A stretch of DNA of 64,000 nucleotides, from positions 1 to 64,000 of the forward strand of contig CALBKM010000043.1 in NCBI GenBank assembly GCA_937895705.1. Direction: 5' to 3'. The notes under the pieces are model-generated. The model had not been told where the DNA came from. It saw only the letters and a list, made by a program, of their open reading frames with translations, and made no database searches. Positions 41,994-51,487 of the stretch are shown here, one piece after another (position 1 is the first letter of the stretch; each line of letters begins with the position of its first letter). The translations under genes and the position numbers were made by a program. The DNA comes from an uncultured Clostridia bacterium. Lineage in GTDB: Bacteria; Bacillota; Clostridia; Lachnospirales; Lachnospiraceae.

Positions 41994-44651
41994 ATGAAAC
42001 TTCATACCCTTTCTGTCCGGGATGCGCTGACCGTTTTGCAAACCACGGAAGAAGGCTTATCGGAAAAAGAAGCCAAGGTACGTCTCTCCCGTTACGGATA
42101 CAACGAACTGTCGGGACAAAAGCCCCGCAGTCTCCTTTCCCGGTTTGCGGAACAGTTCAACGATTTCATGATTCTGATCCTTCTCGGAGCGGCCCTGATC
42201 TCCTTTCTCACCTCCCTGTTTGAAGGAAAGGCGGATTTTGCCGAACCTCTGATTATCCTGTTTATCGTAATTATGAATGCCGTTCTTGGAGTTGTCCAGG
42301 AGGCGAAAGCGGAGCATTCCCTTGCCATGCTGCAAAAACTCTCCTCTCCGGAAGCCCGGGTGGTCCGGGAGGGCAAGCGCCGGATGATTCCCACCAAAGA
42401 GCTGGTGCCGGGAGATATTATCCTCCTCTCTGCCGGCTCCATGGTCCCTGCGGATGCCAGACTGTTGCAGGCTGAGGGACTGAAAGTGGATGAGTCCGCC
42501 CTGACCGGAGAGTCGGAACCGGTGAAAAAAGACGCCTCCCGCACCTTGAAAGAAAACACACCGGTAGGAGACCTGGTCAATATGGTAAGCGCAGGGTCCG
42601 TCGTTCTCTCCGGACACGCCTCCGCCATGGTTTCCGAAACCGGAATGCAGACCCGGGTCGGTAAAATCGCCGATTTAATCCAGCAGGATACCGCACCGGA
42701 AACTCCGTTAAAAAAGCACCTGGCCCATACCGGAAAGATACTGGGTATCACCGTCCTTGCCATCTGCTTCCTTGTTTTTTTACTGGGAACCATGCAGGGC
42801 CGCCCCATGTTTACCATGTTTATGACCGCCGTCAGCTTAGGAGTTGCCGCCATTCCGGAAGGTTTGCCGGCCATTGTTACCATCGTGCTGTCCCTTGGGG
42901 TACAACGCATGGCAAAGAAAAAAGCAATTATCAGGCATCTACCTGCCGTGGAAACCTTGGGAAGTGCCACCTACATTTGTTCCGACAAGACAGGCACGCT
43001 TACCTTAAATAAGATGACCGTTACGGAGCTTTCCAACGGAAGAACCACCGTTTCCTCCGACGCTCCGGAGGGCCGGTCCGTCCTCTTGTGTGCCGCCCTT
43101 TGTAACAACGCCTACTTTGAAACAAACGGCGACGGCAACGGGGAACCCACCGAACTGGCTCTGTTAAATGCCGCAAAGGAAGCTTCCCTTTGTTCTCCCA
43201 TGCCGGATACCCGGTACAAACGATTGGCGGAATTTCCTTTTGATTCCTCCAGAAAATGTATGTCGACCATACATCAACTGACGGAACGAAGTACCGCTCC
43301 CCTCCCTGCCATGCCGGAAGGAACCACCGCTTTTCTCGTATGTAAAGGCGCACCGGAAGTGGTCCTTTCCCGTTGTACCGCCTTATACGATAACGGAAAA
43401 CTGACACCGATTACTATGCCGCTGCAGCGTTCCCTTGCGGACTACTGTAACACCTGTGCCGAACGTGCTCTCCGGGTACTGGCGGTGGCTTACCGACCGC
43501 TTTCCGAATCCGTTTTTCGAAAAATCACCGAACGTGGCACCGCGGACTCCGGGGAACAGGACCTGATTCTTCTTGGCTTTTTAGGTCTCATGGACCCGCC
43601 GAGACCGGAGGTCCGGGACTGTGTCCGTATTTGCCGCAAGGCCGGTATCACTCCTGTCATGATTACCGGTGACCACGCCTTAACCGCCCGGGCCATTGCC
43701 GCCGATCTGGGGATCTGTAACCGCAACGACCGTGTTGTTACCGGACCGGAGCTTTCGGCCATGAGCGAATCGGACCTAATCGAATGCGTAGGCTCCTGCC
43801 GTGTGTTTGCCCGGGTTTCCCCGGAACATAAGGTTTCCATTGTCCGTGCCCTTCAGGCCCGGGGGGAGGTGGTTGCCATGACCGGAGACGGCATCAACGA
43901 CGCTCCTGCCCTAAAAGCCGCGGACATCGGTTGTGCCATGGGCAAAAGCGGTACCGATGTGGCTAAGGAAGCGGCGGATATGGTGTTGATGGATGATAAT
44001 TTCGCCACTATAGTGGCCGCAGTCAAGGAAGGCCGGGGAATCTACGCCAACATCCGCCGTTGCGTTCACTTCCTTTTGTCTTGCAACATCGGTGAAATTA
44101 TTACAATTCTTTTTGCGCTTTTACTGGGGCTTCCTGCACCGCTAATTGCGGTCCAGCTGCTCTGGGTGAACCTGATTACCGACTCCCTTCCGGCTGCCGC
44201 TCTTGGCGTAGAACCTCCGGAAAAGGACGTTATGGAACAACCTCCGTGCAACACGGGAACGAGCCTGTTTTCCGGCGGTCTCGGATATAAAATCGCTTTT
44301 GAGGGCGCTATGATTGGAGGTATTGCCCTTATGGCATATGTCATCGGTAACCGTTATTTTAATGCGGGTTCCACCATGACCTTTGCGGTACTCAGCCTGT
44401 CCCAGCTGGTACATTCCTTCCATATGCGCAGCGACCATCCCCTTTCCGACATCGGATTTTTTACAAATCCGAAGCTGTTGTTTGCCTTTATCATCTGCGC
44501 CTTTTTACAGATCAGTGTTATTATGTTCCCGTTTGCAGCGAGCATTTTTTCGGTGACTCCTCTCTCCGTCGGTGCATGGTGTGTGGTAGCCATTCTCTCT
44601 CTTTTGCCGCTGCCGCTGGTGGAACTTCAAAAGCGTTTACAAAAGGCATAA
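41994..44651 (+). CDS. Calcium-type P-type ATPase
   Basis: An 885-residue P2-type cation pump, probably exporting Ca2+. The phosphorylated Asp331 sits in CSDKTGTLT, the hinge is GDGINDAPALKAADIG, the actuator motif is TGES (LTGESEPV), and PEGLPAIV in helix 4 is the calcium-site motif of SERCA-like enzymes. About ten membrane helices are visible, with the final four in residues 690-880. CCAGGAG precedes ATG. It begins right after the last island repeat, so its own promoter is unclear. Followed by a small gene. Confidence 0.92.
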   Translation: MKLHTLSVRDALTVLQTTEEGLSEKEAKVRLSRYGYNELSGQKPRSLLSRFAEQFNDFMILILLGAALISFLTSLFEGKADFAEPLIILFIVIMNAVLGVVQEAKAEHSLAMLQKLSSPEARVVREGKRRMIPTKELVPGDIILLSAGSMVPADARLLQAEGLKVDESALTGESEPVKKDASRTLKENTPVGDLVNMVSAGSVVLSGHASAMVSETGMQTRVGKIADLIQQDTAPETPLKKHLAHTGKILGITVLAICFLVFLLGTMQGRPMFTMFMTAVSLGVAAIPEGLPAIVTIVLSLGVQRMAKKKAIIRHLPAVETLGSATYICSDKTGTLTLNKMTVTELSNGRTTVSSDAPEGRSVLLCAALCNNAYFETNGDGNGEPTELALLNAAKEASLCSPMPDTRYKRLAEFPFDSSRKCMSTIHQLTERSTAPLPAMPEGTTAFLVCKGAPEVVLSRCTALYDNGKLTPITMPLQRSLADYCNTCAERALRVLAVAYRPLSESVFRKITERGTADSGEQDLILLGFLGLMDPPRPEVRDCVRICRKAGITPVMITGDHALTARAIAADLGICNRNDRVVTGPELSAMSESDLIECVGSCRVFARVSPEHKVSIVRALQARGEVVAMTGDGINDAPALKAADIGCAMGKSGTDVAKEAADMVLMDDNFATIVAAVKEGRGIYANIRRCVHFLLSCNIGEIITILFALLLGLPAPLIAVQLLWVNLITDSLPAAALGVEPPEKDVMEQPPCNTGTSLFSGGLGYKIAFEGAMIGGIALMAYVIGNRYFNAGSTMTFAVLSLSQLVHSFHMRSDHPLSDIGFFTNPKLLFAFIICAFLQISVIMFPFAASIFSVTPLSVGAWCVVAILSLLPLPLVELQKRLQKA

Positions 44652-44679
44652 TTACCTTGCGTTTCCGTCATTTTCGTGC

Positions 44680-44685
44680 TATACT
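44680..44685 (+). promoter_or_regulatory. -10 box of the 64-residue small gene
   Basis: TATACT with TTGCGT at 44657-44662, 17 bases upstream, and TG two bases before the -10 box. Start codon 23 bases after. Confidence 0.65.
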
Positions 44686-44707
44686 GTGAAAAAGGAGGTT
44701 TCGGATT

Positions 44708-44902
44708 ATGAGCGAACAAGGATATACTCCGCTGTTACCGTTTGATTCTTCGGTAGCCGAGAATTTCATCATCTACTATCCGGTTCCGTATGTCAGGGAT
44801 ATTACTTTAATTCCTCCGGAAAAGATCGCCATGGAGAGCGGGAATGTTGTGAAGTATTACAGCTATCGACTCTCCGAGCCTACCCCCATCGGCGGGAAAT
44901 GA
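44708..44902 (+). CDS. 64-residue protein of unknown function
   Basis: A short acidic/Tyr-Pro rich protein (MSEQGYTPLLPFDSSVAENF, then VPYVRDITLIPPEKI) with its own promoter, a strong AAAGGAGG ribosome site and a terminator, so it is a genuine expressed gene. No signal or membrane segment and no recognised family. It stands alone between the ATPase and enolase. Confidence 0.7.
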   Translation: MSEQGYTPLLPFDSSVAENFIIYYPVPYVRDITLIPPEKIAMESGNVVKYYSYRLSEPTPIGGK

Positions 44903-44919
44903 TTTCTATGTAAAAGTTT

Positions 44920-44950
44920 CAGGGACTGCGCTGTACAGTCCCTGTTTTAT
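44920..44950 (+). terminator. Terminator after the 64-residue gene
   Basis: CAGGGACTG and CAGTCCCTG form a perfect 9-bp stem with a 7-base loop, then TTTTATTT. Confidence 0.85.
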
Positions 44951-44978
44951 TTCCGGTTTTGCTGTATTTCTTTGTAAA

Positions 44979-46250
44979 CTATCTCAACCCTCGTAACTCT
45001 GTCTCGATTTGCAACAAACGGTTGTACTTTGCGGTGCGTTCGCCCCGGCACGGAGCTCCGGTTTTAATATATCCCGTGTTTAACCCTACCGCCAAATCCG
45101 CAATGGTAGTGTCCTCCGTTTCTCCGCTCCGGTGGGACATAATTGCTTGATAACCGTTTTCCTTTGCAATTCTCACGGCATCCATGGTTTCCGAAAGAGA
45201 CCCAATTTGATTCGGCTTAATTAAAATAGCATTAGCAGCTTCGTTTTTGATTCCGTACTCCAGACGTTTTGCATTAGTCACGAACAAATCGTCACCCACC
45301 AAAAGCACGCGGTTGCCGATCCTCTGTGTCAACATTTTCCAGCCGTCCCAGTCCTCTTCGTCTAACGGGTCTTCCAAAGAATAAATCGGATATTTTTTTG
45401 TTAAGGTATCCCAATGCTCCATTAAGCCCTCTGACGTAAACACCTCGTTCTTTTTCGGTAAACGGTAGGAAAACTGGCCTCCGCTTTTTTTCTCTTCTTT
45501 CCATTCGGATGCTGCCACATCCAGAGAAATCATGAAGTCTTTCCCTGCTCCTGCCGTATACCCGGCCCGTTCGATTGCCTCCAGTATTAATTCAATTGCT
45601 TCTTCTTCGCTCTGTAAATCCGGCGCAAAGCCGCCTTCGTCTCCGATTCCACAGGAAAGCCCTTTTTCCTTCAACAGCCCCTCCAGTGCATGATACACCT
45701 CACAACACTGCCGAAGACCTACGCAAAACCGCTCTGCTCCCACCGGAAGTATCATAAACTCCTGTACATCCAGATTGTTCCCGGCGTGACGTCCGCCGTT
45801 TAAGATATTCATCATCGGCAGCGGCATCTTCTTTCCGTTGATTCCTCCGATGTAACGGTACAACGGCATTCCCAGTCCTTCGGCTTCTGCCTTGGCCATT
45901 GCCAAAGAAACCGCCAAAATCGCATTGGCTCCCAGCCTTCCTTTATTCTCTGTTCCGTCCAGAATCCGCATTGCCTCGTCAGCCTGTTCCTGACAACCGG
46001 CATCCTTGCCTTTCAACAGTATCGCAATGTCTTCGTTGACATGCGCCACAGCGGTTTTTACACCTTTTCCGCCGTATCGTTCCTTCTCACCGTCCCTTAA
46101 TTCTACCGCCTCATACGCTCCCGTAGACGCTCCGGACGGTACCGCTGCCGTTCCTTTGCCTCCGTTTTCCAACACTACGGTTGCCTCCACGGTCGGATTG
46201 GCACGGGAATCTAATACTTCTCTTCCGCATATTTTTACGATTTTACTCAT
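44979..46250 (-). CDS. eno: Enolase
   Basis: A 423-residue glycolytic enzyme converting 2-phosphoglycerate to phosphoenolpyruvate. Visible marks are REVLDSRANPTVEA at the start, the flexible loop PSGASTGAYEAVELRD, NGGRHAGNNLDVQEFM, metal ligands in SLDVAA, YSLEDPLDEEDWDGW and VGDDLFVTN, the catalytic Lys in LIKPNQIGSL, and SHRSGETEDTTIADLAV. Length is normal. ATG 46250 follows a purine-rich ribosome site. The shared promoter region with the carboxypeptidase gene makes the pair divergent. Confidence 0.95.
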   Translation of the reverse strand: MSKIVKICGREVLDSRANPTVEATVVLENGGKGTAAVPSGASTGAYEAVELRDGEKERYGGKGVKTAVAHVNEDIAILLKGKDAGCQEQADEAMRILDGTENKGRLGANAILAVSLAMAKAEAEGLGMPLYRYIGGINGKKMPLPMMNILNGGRHAGNNLDVQEFMILPVGAERFCVGLRQCCEVYHALEGLLKEKGLSCGIGDEGGFAPDLQSEEEAIELILEAIERAGYTAGAGKDFMISLDVAASEWKEEKKSGGQFSYRLPKKNEVFTSEGLMEHWDTLTKKYPIYSLEDPLDEEDWDGWKMLTQRIGNRVLLVGDDLFVTNAKRLEYGIKNEAANAILIKPNQIGSLSETMDAVRIAKENGYQAIMSHRSGETEDTTIADLAVGLNTGYIKTGAPCRGERTAKYNRLLQIETELRGLR

Positions 46251-46357
46251 TTCCGATTCCTCCTATCGCTTCCATTGTTCCCCAACCGTGCATATTCTAT
46301 TCCGTCTTGCACATAATTGTTACGTAGCTCTTACTTTTCCGAATATTGCTGATTTTG

Positions 46358-46386
46358 TTGTCAGATATTCCAAAAGGTGTTATAAT
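46358..46386 (+). promoter_or_regulatory. Promoter of the M32 carboxypeptidase
   Basis: TTGTCA (46358-46363), 17 bases, TATAAT (46381-46386); the gene starts 31 bases further on. Confidence 0.8.
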
Positions 46387-46417
46387 GTCCGCAAAGGCAA
46401 ACAAAGAAAGGATTTTT

Positions 46418-47923
46418 ATGAATCAGCACTACGAACAACTACTCCCTTACTTGGAACGCAACCACGCCTATCAGACGGCGCTGGCTCTCCTCTCCTGGGA
46501 TACGGAGACCCTTGCCCCGACCGCCGCTTCGGATTATACTGCCAAATATGTGGGCATTTTATCGGAGGAAGCCTATCGTATCCTCATTTGCGACGAAGTA
46601 AAGGATTTAATCAAAAAACTTACCTCAAAAAAGGAACAGGAGACATTAAGCGACTCCGAACGGGCTGTTGTACGGCTTCTTGAAAAGGAATATAAAAAGC
46701 TCTCCTGTATTCCGGTAAAAGAATACCGTGAGTTTTCCGAACTCTGCGCCGGTGCACAGCCGCTTTACTGTCGTGCCAAGCAAAACGGCAAATTTGAAGA
46801 CTTTGCTCCCACGTTAGAGAAGCTCGTTGATTTTACCCGACGTTTTGCTTCTTACCGTGCAAAGAAATCGGATACTCTGTACGATTTATTATTGAATGAC
46901 TACGAAGAGGGCTTTACCATCGAAGTTTTGGATTCTTTCTTCGCAAAGCTTCGCGAGACTATCGTTCCTCTTATAAAAAAGGTTACCGCCAAGAACGATA
47001 CCATAAACAAAGAGTACAACACCCGCAATTATCCGGTAGACATTCAAGAAGGCTACTGCCGCTTCTTATCCGGGTATCTGGGATTTGATTTTAACCGCGG
47101 CGTCATCGCAGACAGTGAGCATCCTTTTACCACTTCTCTGCACAACCATGACGTCCGCATCACCAATCATTACTATGACGATAATCTGGAAAGCGGCATT
47201 TTTTCGATTATTCACGAGACCGGACATGCCCTTTACGAAATGGGGGTTGAGGATGCGCTCACGGGAACTCCTGCCGGTAGCGGAATTTCCATGGGCATGC
47301 ATGAATCCCAGTCCCGGCTCTACGAGAACATGATCGGACGAAGCAAAGAGTTTTGGGAACCGTTATTTCCGAAACTGAAAAATACCTACCCGGAAGAACT
47401 GGCCGATGTATCTTTGGATGATTTTATCGCGGGCATTAACAAGGCAGAGCCCGGACCGATTCGGACCGAAGCGGACGAACTGACCTATCCGCTGCACATC
47501 ATGGTTCGCTACGAATTGGAGAAAGCTTTGATTTCCGGAGAATGTAAAGTTTCCGACCTACCTGCCCTTTGGGAAGAAAAATACCGAAACTATCTCGGCA
47601 TTACACCAAAAGATGCCTCCGAAGGCGTGTTACAGGATATCCACTGGTCTATGGCGGATTTCGGTTACTTTCCTTCTTATGCGGTAGGTTCCGCCATTGC
47701 GGCGCAACTTTATCACCACATGGAACAACAAATTCCGCTTAAGGACTACCTAAAAGAAGGAAATCTTGTCCCGATTCGGGAATACTTACGGGACAAGATT
47801 CACAAATACGGAGCGGTATACCCTACCAACGAGCTTCTGTTGAAAGTGACCGGCGAAGAATTTAACCCGGACTACTATATAGACTATTTAACAAAAAAGT
47901 ATAACGATTTATATCATCTGTAA
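46418..47923 (+). CDS. M32 family metallocarboxypeptidase
   Basis: A 501-residue thermostable carboxypeptidase 1 type enzyme. Zinc-binding HETGH is at residues 266-270 in IIHETGHALYEMG, followed by GTPAGSGISMGMHESQSRLYEN, which gives the third ligand, and HIMVRYELEKALI with the arginine region; all match family M32, which trims residues from peptide C-termini in the cytoplasm. ATG 46418 has AAAGGA upstream; the longer frame upstream lacks a ribosome site. It is followed after 14 bases by a HAD phosphatase gene. Confidence 0.93.
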   Translation: MNQHYEQLLPYLERNHAYQTALALLSWDTETLAPTAASDYTAKYVGILSEEAYRILICDEVKDLIKKLTSKKEQETLSDSERAVVRLLEKEYKKLSCIPVKEYREFSELCAGAQPLYCRAKQNGKFEDFAPTLEKLVDFTRRFASYRAKKSDTLYDLLLNDYEEGFTIEVLDSFFAKLRETIVPLIKKVTAKNDTINKEYNTRNYPVDIQEGYCRFLSGYLGFDFNRGVIADSEHPFTTSLHNHDVRITNHYYDDNLESGIFSIIHETGHALYEMGVEDALTGTPAGSGISMGMHESQSRLYENMIGRSKEFWEPLFPKLKNTYPEELADVSLDDFIAGINKAEPGPIRTEADELTYPLHIMVRYELEKALISGECKVSDLPALWEEKYRNYLGITPKDASEGVLQDIHWSMADFGYFPSYAVGSAIAAQLYHHMEQQIPLKDYLKEGNLVPIREYLRDKIHKYGAVYPTNELLLKVTGEEFNPDYYIDYLTKKYNDLYHL

Positions 47924-47937
47924 GAAAGGTAACACAA

Positions 47938-48756
47938 ATGAAACACAAAGTACTTGTATTAGATATTGACGGAACCCTGACCAATTCCAAGAAAGAAATC
48001 ACTCCTTCCACAAAAAACGCTCTTTACGCCCTGCAAGCCGGCGGAAACACTCTGGTTATTGCCTCCGGCAGACCGACTGCCGGAATCGAACCGATTGCCA
48101 AAGAATGCAAACTGGATGAATACGGCGGTTATGTCATTTCTTATAACGGTGCGCGGATTGTTCGTTTTTCCACGGGAGAAATTCTCTATAACAATACGCT
48201 TCCGCAACAGTTTATTCCACAAATTTTCGAAACCGCCAAGGAACGTGGCGTGGGAATGGTTACTTACGACCCCAACGACAACCTGATTACCGGCACAAAA
48301 ACGGATAAATACATGGAATTGGAAGCCCGTATTAACCGCCGTGATATTCATCAGGTACAGGATTTCATGGGTGCCATTAAATTCCCGGTAAATAAGTGTC
48401 TTATCAGCGGCGAACCGGAAGTGCTGGCTCCTCTTACGGAAGAACTACAAAAACGCTATTACGGCGTATTAAATATTTATCGTTCCGAACCGTTCTTCCT
48501 GGAGATTATGCCACCGCTGGTAGATAAAGCTCACGCTTTGGAGCGCCTTTTACCGTCTCTCGGCATCAACAGACAGGAATGTGTCTGTTGCGGCGACGGC
48601 TATAACGACATTACCATGCTTCAATATGCGGGCGTGGGCGTAGCCATGGCAAATGCCCAGACGGAAGTAAGAGAAGCCGCAGATGTTATTACACTTTCTA
48701 ACGACGAAGACGGTCTGGTTCCGGTTATTTGTACCTACTTCTTAGACAAAGAATAA
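47938..48756 (+). CDS. HAD superfamily Cof-type phosphatase
   Basis: A 272-residue haloacid-dehalogenase-type phosphatase of the Cof (IIB) group. Motif I is DIDGTLTNS with nucleophile Asp9 and acid/base Asp11, motif II is VIASGRP, and motif IV is CCGDGYNDITMLQYAG; a cap domain occupies the middle. Such enzymes act on sugar phosphates, FMN or pyridoxal phosphate, and the substrate here is unknown. AGAAAGG precedes ATG. A long-looped terminator (48783-48833) follows. Confidence 0.9.
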   Translation: MKHKVLVLDIDGTLTNSKKEITPSTKNALYALQAGGNTLVIASGRPTAGIEPIAKECKLDEYGGYVISYNGARIVRFSTGEILYNNTLPQQFIPQIFETAKERGVGMVTYDPNDNLITGTKTDKYMELEARINRRDIHQVQDFMGAIKFPVNKCLISGEPEVLAPLTEELQKRYYGVLNIYRSEPFFLEIMPPLVDKAHALERLLPSLGINRQECVCCGDGYNDITMLQYAGVGVAMANAQTEVREAADVITLSNDEDGLVPVICTYFLDKE

Positions 48757-48782
48757 GTTTTCCCTATCATACAGCAACACAA

Positions 48783-48833
48783 AAGGGAGTCCCGCGCGTA
48801 TGTTTCTCATCACCGCGAGACTCCCTTATTTTT
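48783..48833 (+). terminator. Terminator after the HAD phosphatase
   Basis: AAGGGAGTC-CCGCG pairs with CGCG-A-GACTCCCTT across a loop of about 17 bases; ATTTTT follows. Confidence 0.8.
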
Positions 48834-48860
48834 ACATTCTATACTGCTTTCCCTGCCAAA

Positions 48861-50462
48861 CTAGCGGTCCCACTTATCACAAAGCATATTAATCTGGTCC
48901 GCAAACTTTGCCAAATCCTTATTGGCTCCGCCTTCGTTTCGTTTAATAACACTAAGCAGCCTTTGTCCTGCCGCAAGCAGACGTTCGAACACCTCCACTT
49001 TGCGTTTCTTTGCTTTCTCCTTCTTTTTTGCAAATACCGGTTCCGCTTGGGCCACCCAGGTTCCGTTTATCAGGTCATAACAATACCCGGAATACGGAGC
49101 TTCCGCATCCAAGCCGTACTCGTTCTTTAAACAAGCGGCAAAGGATTCACAAACCGTATCCTCTCCGTGTACCACAAACACCTTCTGCGGGTCTTCAATC
49201 TGTGTCACCCAGTTAATAAGACCTTCTTTATCCGCATGTCCGCTGATACCGTCCAGCTTACAAATCTCCGCCTGCACTTCCACCGGCTCTCCGAACAATT
49301 TCACATCGGTTGCACCTTCCAACAGCATTCGTCCCAGAGTTCCCACTGCCTGGTATCCCACAAACACCACCGTACTTTGCGGTCTCCATAGATTATGCTT
49401 CAGGTGATGACGGATACGTCCTGCCTCACACATACCGGAAGCGGAAATAATTACCTTCGGATCCGTATTCAGATTTATCATCTTGGACTCTTCGCTGGTA
49501 ATAGCCGTTCTTAATCCAGGGAAAGAAATCGGGTTCACTCCCTGATGCACCAGTTCCATGGCTTCCTCGTCAAAGTAACCGTTCACGTTTTTATGGAAAA
49601 TCGTGGTTGCTTCAATGGCCAACGGGCTGTCGATATACACCGGAAATCCGTCATGTCCCGTCACAAGATTGTCCTTTTTAATCTTACGGATAAAGTACAA
49701 AAGCTCCTGGGTACGACCTACCGCAAACGCCGGAATCACGACATTTCCTCCCCGGTCTAAGGTACGCTGGATAATTGCCGCCAAATCCCTGACATAATCT
49801 ACTCGTTCCATTCCGTGAGAACGATCTCCGTAAGTAGACTCCATAATAACGTAATCCGCACGGTCCGTAGCAATCGGGTCTCTTAAAATCGGCTGATGCT
49901 TATTTCCGATGTCGCCGGAAAATACAAGCTTCACCTGTTTTCCGTCCTCTTCCGCCCAAACCTCGATACTGGAAGATCCGAGCAAATGGCCCACGTCGGT
50001 AAAACGAATGACGATTCCTTCTTCAACTGTAACCTTTTCTCCGTAGTCACAAGGTACGAACAGCTTCATGGCGCCGAATGCATCTTCCATCGTATACAGC
50101 GGTTCCACTGCCGGCAGTCCGGAACGTTTTGCTTTACGATTTTTCCACTCCGCTTCAAACATCTGGATATGGGCGGAATCCCGGAGCATAATATCACAAA
50201 GTTCCTTTGTGGCACCGGTAGAATAAATCCTGCCCCGGAACCCTCTTGCATACATTAACGGAACCAGTCCCGTATGATCGATATGCGCATGAGTTAAGAA
50301 AATGTAATCAATTTCTCCCGGATTCACCGGCAATTCCTGATTCTCATATACATCCGTTCCCTGCTCCATACCGCAGTCGATTAAAACCTTCCTTCCGCCA
50401 ACCTCGAGAAAATGACAGCTTCCTGTCACTTCGTGTGCCGCACCGATAAACTCCAAAAACAT
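48861..50462 (-). CDS. MBL-fold / beta-CASP metallo-hydrolase with RMMBL motif
   Basis: A 533-residue metallo-hydrolase. Zinc ligands lie in THAHIDHTG and in GHLLGS and SGDIG, and the beta-CASP insert is followed by ISASGMCEAGRI and the final SGHADKEGLINW. This is the RNase J/CPSF-type layout used on RNA (or rarely DNA) ends. The C-terminal 90 residues after NGTWVA are a Lys/Arg-rich helix not in the basic fold. Start ATG 50462 with AAGGAG upstream. It is alone on its strand, between a terminator and a divergent AraC gene. Confidence 0.88.
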   Translation of the reverse strand: MFLEFIGAAHEVTGSCHFLEVGGRKVLIDCGMEQGTDVYENQELPVNPGEIDYIFLTHAHIDHTGLVPLMYARGFRGRIYSTGATKELCDIMLRDSAHIQMFEAEWKNRKAKRSGLPAVEPLYTMEDAFGAMKLFVPCDYGEKVTVEEGIVIRFTDVGHLLGSSSIEVWAEEDGKQVKLVFSGDIGNKHQPILRDPIATDRADYVIMESTYGDRSHGMERVDYVRDLAAIIQRTLDRGGNVVIPAFAVGRTQELLYFIRKIKKDNLVTGHDGFPVYIDSPLAIEATTIFHKNVNGYFDEEAMELVHQGVNPISFPGLRTAITSEESKMINLNTDPKVIISASGMCEAGRIRHHLKHNLWRPQSTVVFVGYQAVGTLGRMLLEGATDVKLFGEPVEVQAEICKLDGISGHADKEGLINWVTQIEDPQKVFVVHGEDTVCESFAACLKNEYGLDAEAPYSGYCYDLINGTWVAQAEPVFAKKKEKAKKRKVEVFERLLAAGQRLLSVIKRNEGGANKDLAKFADQINMLCDKWDR

Positions 50463-50580
50463 AACAAACACTCCTTCCCGTCTTGCACAAATTGCAAATC
50501 TTCTTACTATCAGTATATCCCATTTTTTGATAATTAGCAAGGTTGTATTCGGGTTTCTTCGATAATATATGTTCTTTCGC

Positions 50581-50609
50581 TTGTTTTTCGTTTTCCCCTA
50601 TAGTATAAT
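50581..50609 (+). promoter_or_regulatory. Promoter of araC-type gene and ABC-F
   Basis: TTGTTT (50581-50586), 17 bases, TATAAT (50604-50609). Confidence 0.7.
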
Positions 50610-50643
50610 TTAATCAAATGTTTTATGCGGGAGGATATGAGGC

Positions 50644-51474
50644 ATGGAGGACATTCTCACAAAAAAAATCTATACGGAACATCTCGTTCGTAAACCTGAT
50701 TATTCCATGATTTGCGAACATACGCACAATTATTACGAGTTCTATTATTTGCATACCGGAAATTGTGTATTCTCCGTAAACGGTTCCCTGTACCCGCTTT
50801 CTGCCGGAGATGCTTTTTTAGTGGTTCCCGGCGATTATCACTATACCCGGTACGAAGGCAACGTTCCTTGCGAGCGTACCACCGTATATTTTTATGAGAA
50901 TATTTTATCTCCGACCTTGCTTACAGAATATCCCGAACTGGAAGAGGTCCTGTTAAAATCCGGAAAAATTGCGGTTATGAAAGAAAAGCAATCCATTATC
51001 ACCACTCTTTTGCAACAGATGTGTGTTGAAAACAACCAAGTAGATTCCTATTCCATGCCGCTTCTTTCCATGCAGTTATACCAGCTGTTACTTCAGCTAA
51101 AAAGAAACGGTGTCTTTTATTACGAAACATCCGAAAAGTATCCTTCCGTCAGCGAGGATATTTCCGCCGTTATGGAGTATATAAACTTAAATTATCATTT
51201 ACCGCTGACTTTGGATGAAGTGGCCGGAAAAGCGAATCTGAGTCCTACCTATTTATCCAAAAAATTCCGTCGCGTTACCGGCGTGACATTTAAAGAGTAT
51301 TTAAATTATATTCGTATCCGAAAGGCCAGCCAGGCCCTTCTTACCACGGATTATTCGATTACACAGATTGCCGCCGACTGCGGCTTTAACGGAAGCAATT
51401 ATTTCAAAGATATCTTCCGTAAAACCACCGGATACTCTCCTCGCGAGTTCCGAAGACAGTCAAAGCTGAACTAG
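50644..51474 (+). CDS. AraC-family transcriptional regulator
   Basis: A 276-residue regulator. An N-terminal cupin domain (residues about 15-85; HTHNYYEFYYLHTGNC and LSAGDAFLVVPGDYHY) should bind a small ligand, and the C-terminal AraC domain (about 175-272) has two helix-turn-helices with LTLDEVAGKANLSPTYLSKKFRR and ITQIAADCGFNGSNYFKDIFRK. GGGAGG precedes ATG 50644, with a second GGAT nearby. It runs into an ABC-F gene 13 bases later, so they share a transcript; no sugar-use gene is adjacent, so the target is unknown. Confidence 0.9.
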   Translation: MEDILTKKIYTEHLVRKPDYSMICEHTHNYYEFYYLHTGNCVFSVNGSLYPLSAGDAFLVVPGDYHYTRYEGNVPCERTTVYFYENILSPTLLTEYPELEEVLLKSGKIAVMKEKQSIITTLLQQMCVENNQVDSYSMPLLSMQLYQLLLQLKRNGVFYYETSEKYPSVSEDISAVMEYINLNYHLPLTLDEVAGKANLSPTYLSKKFRRVTGVTFKEYLNYIRIRKASQALLTTDYSITQIAADCGFNGSNYFKDIFRKTTGYSPREFRRQSKLN

Positions 51475-51487
51475 GAGGTTTTTTACT

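Noticed and set aside
46006..46683. Plus-strand frame spanning enolase and the carboxypeptidase start
   Set aside because: It covers the opposite strand of enolase and the promoter region and has no protein-like composition.
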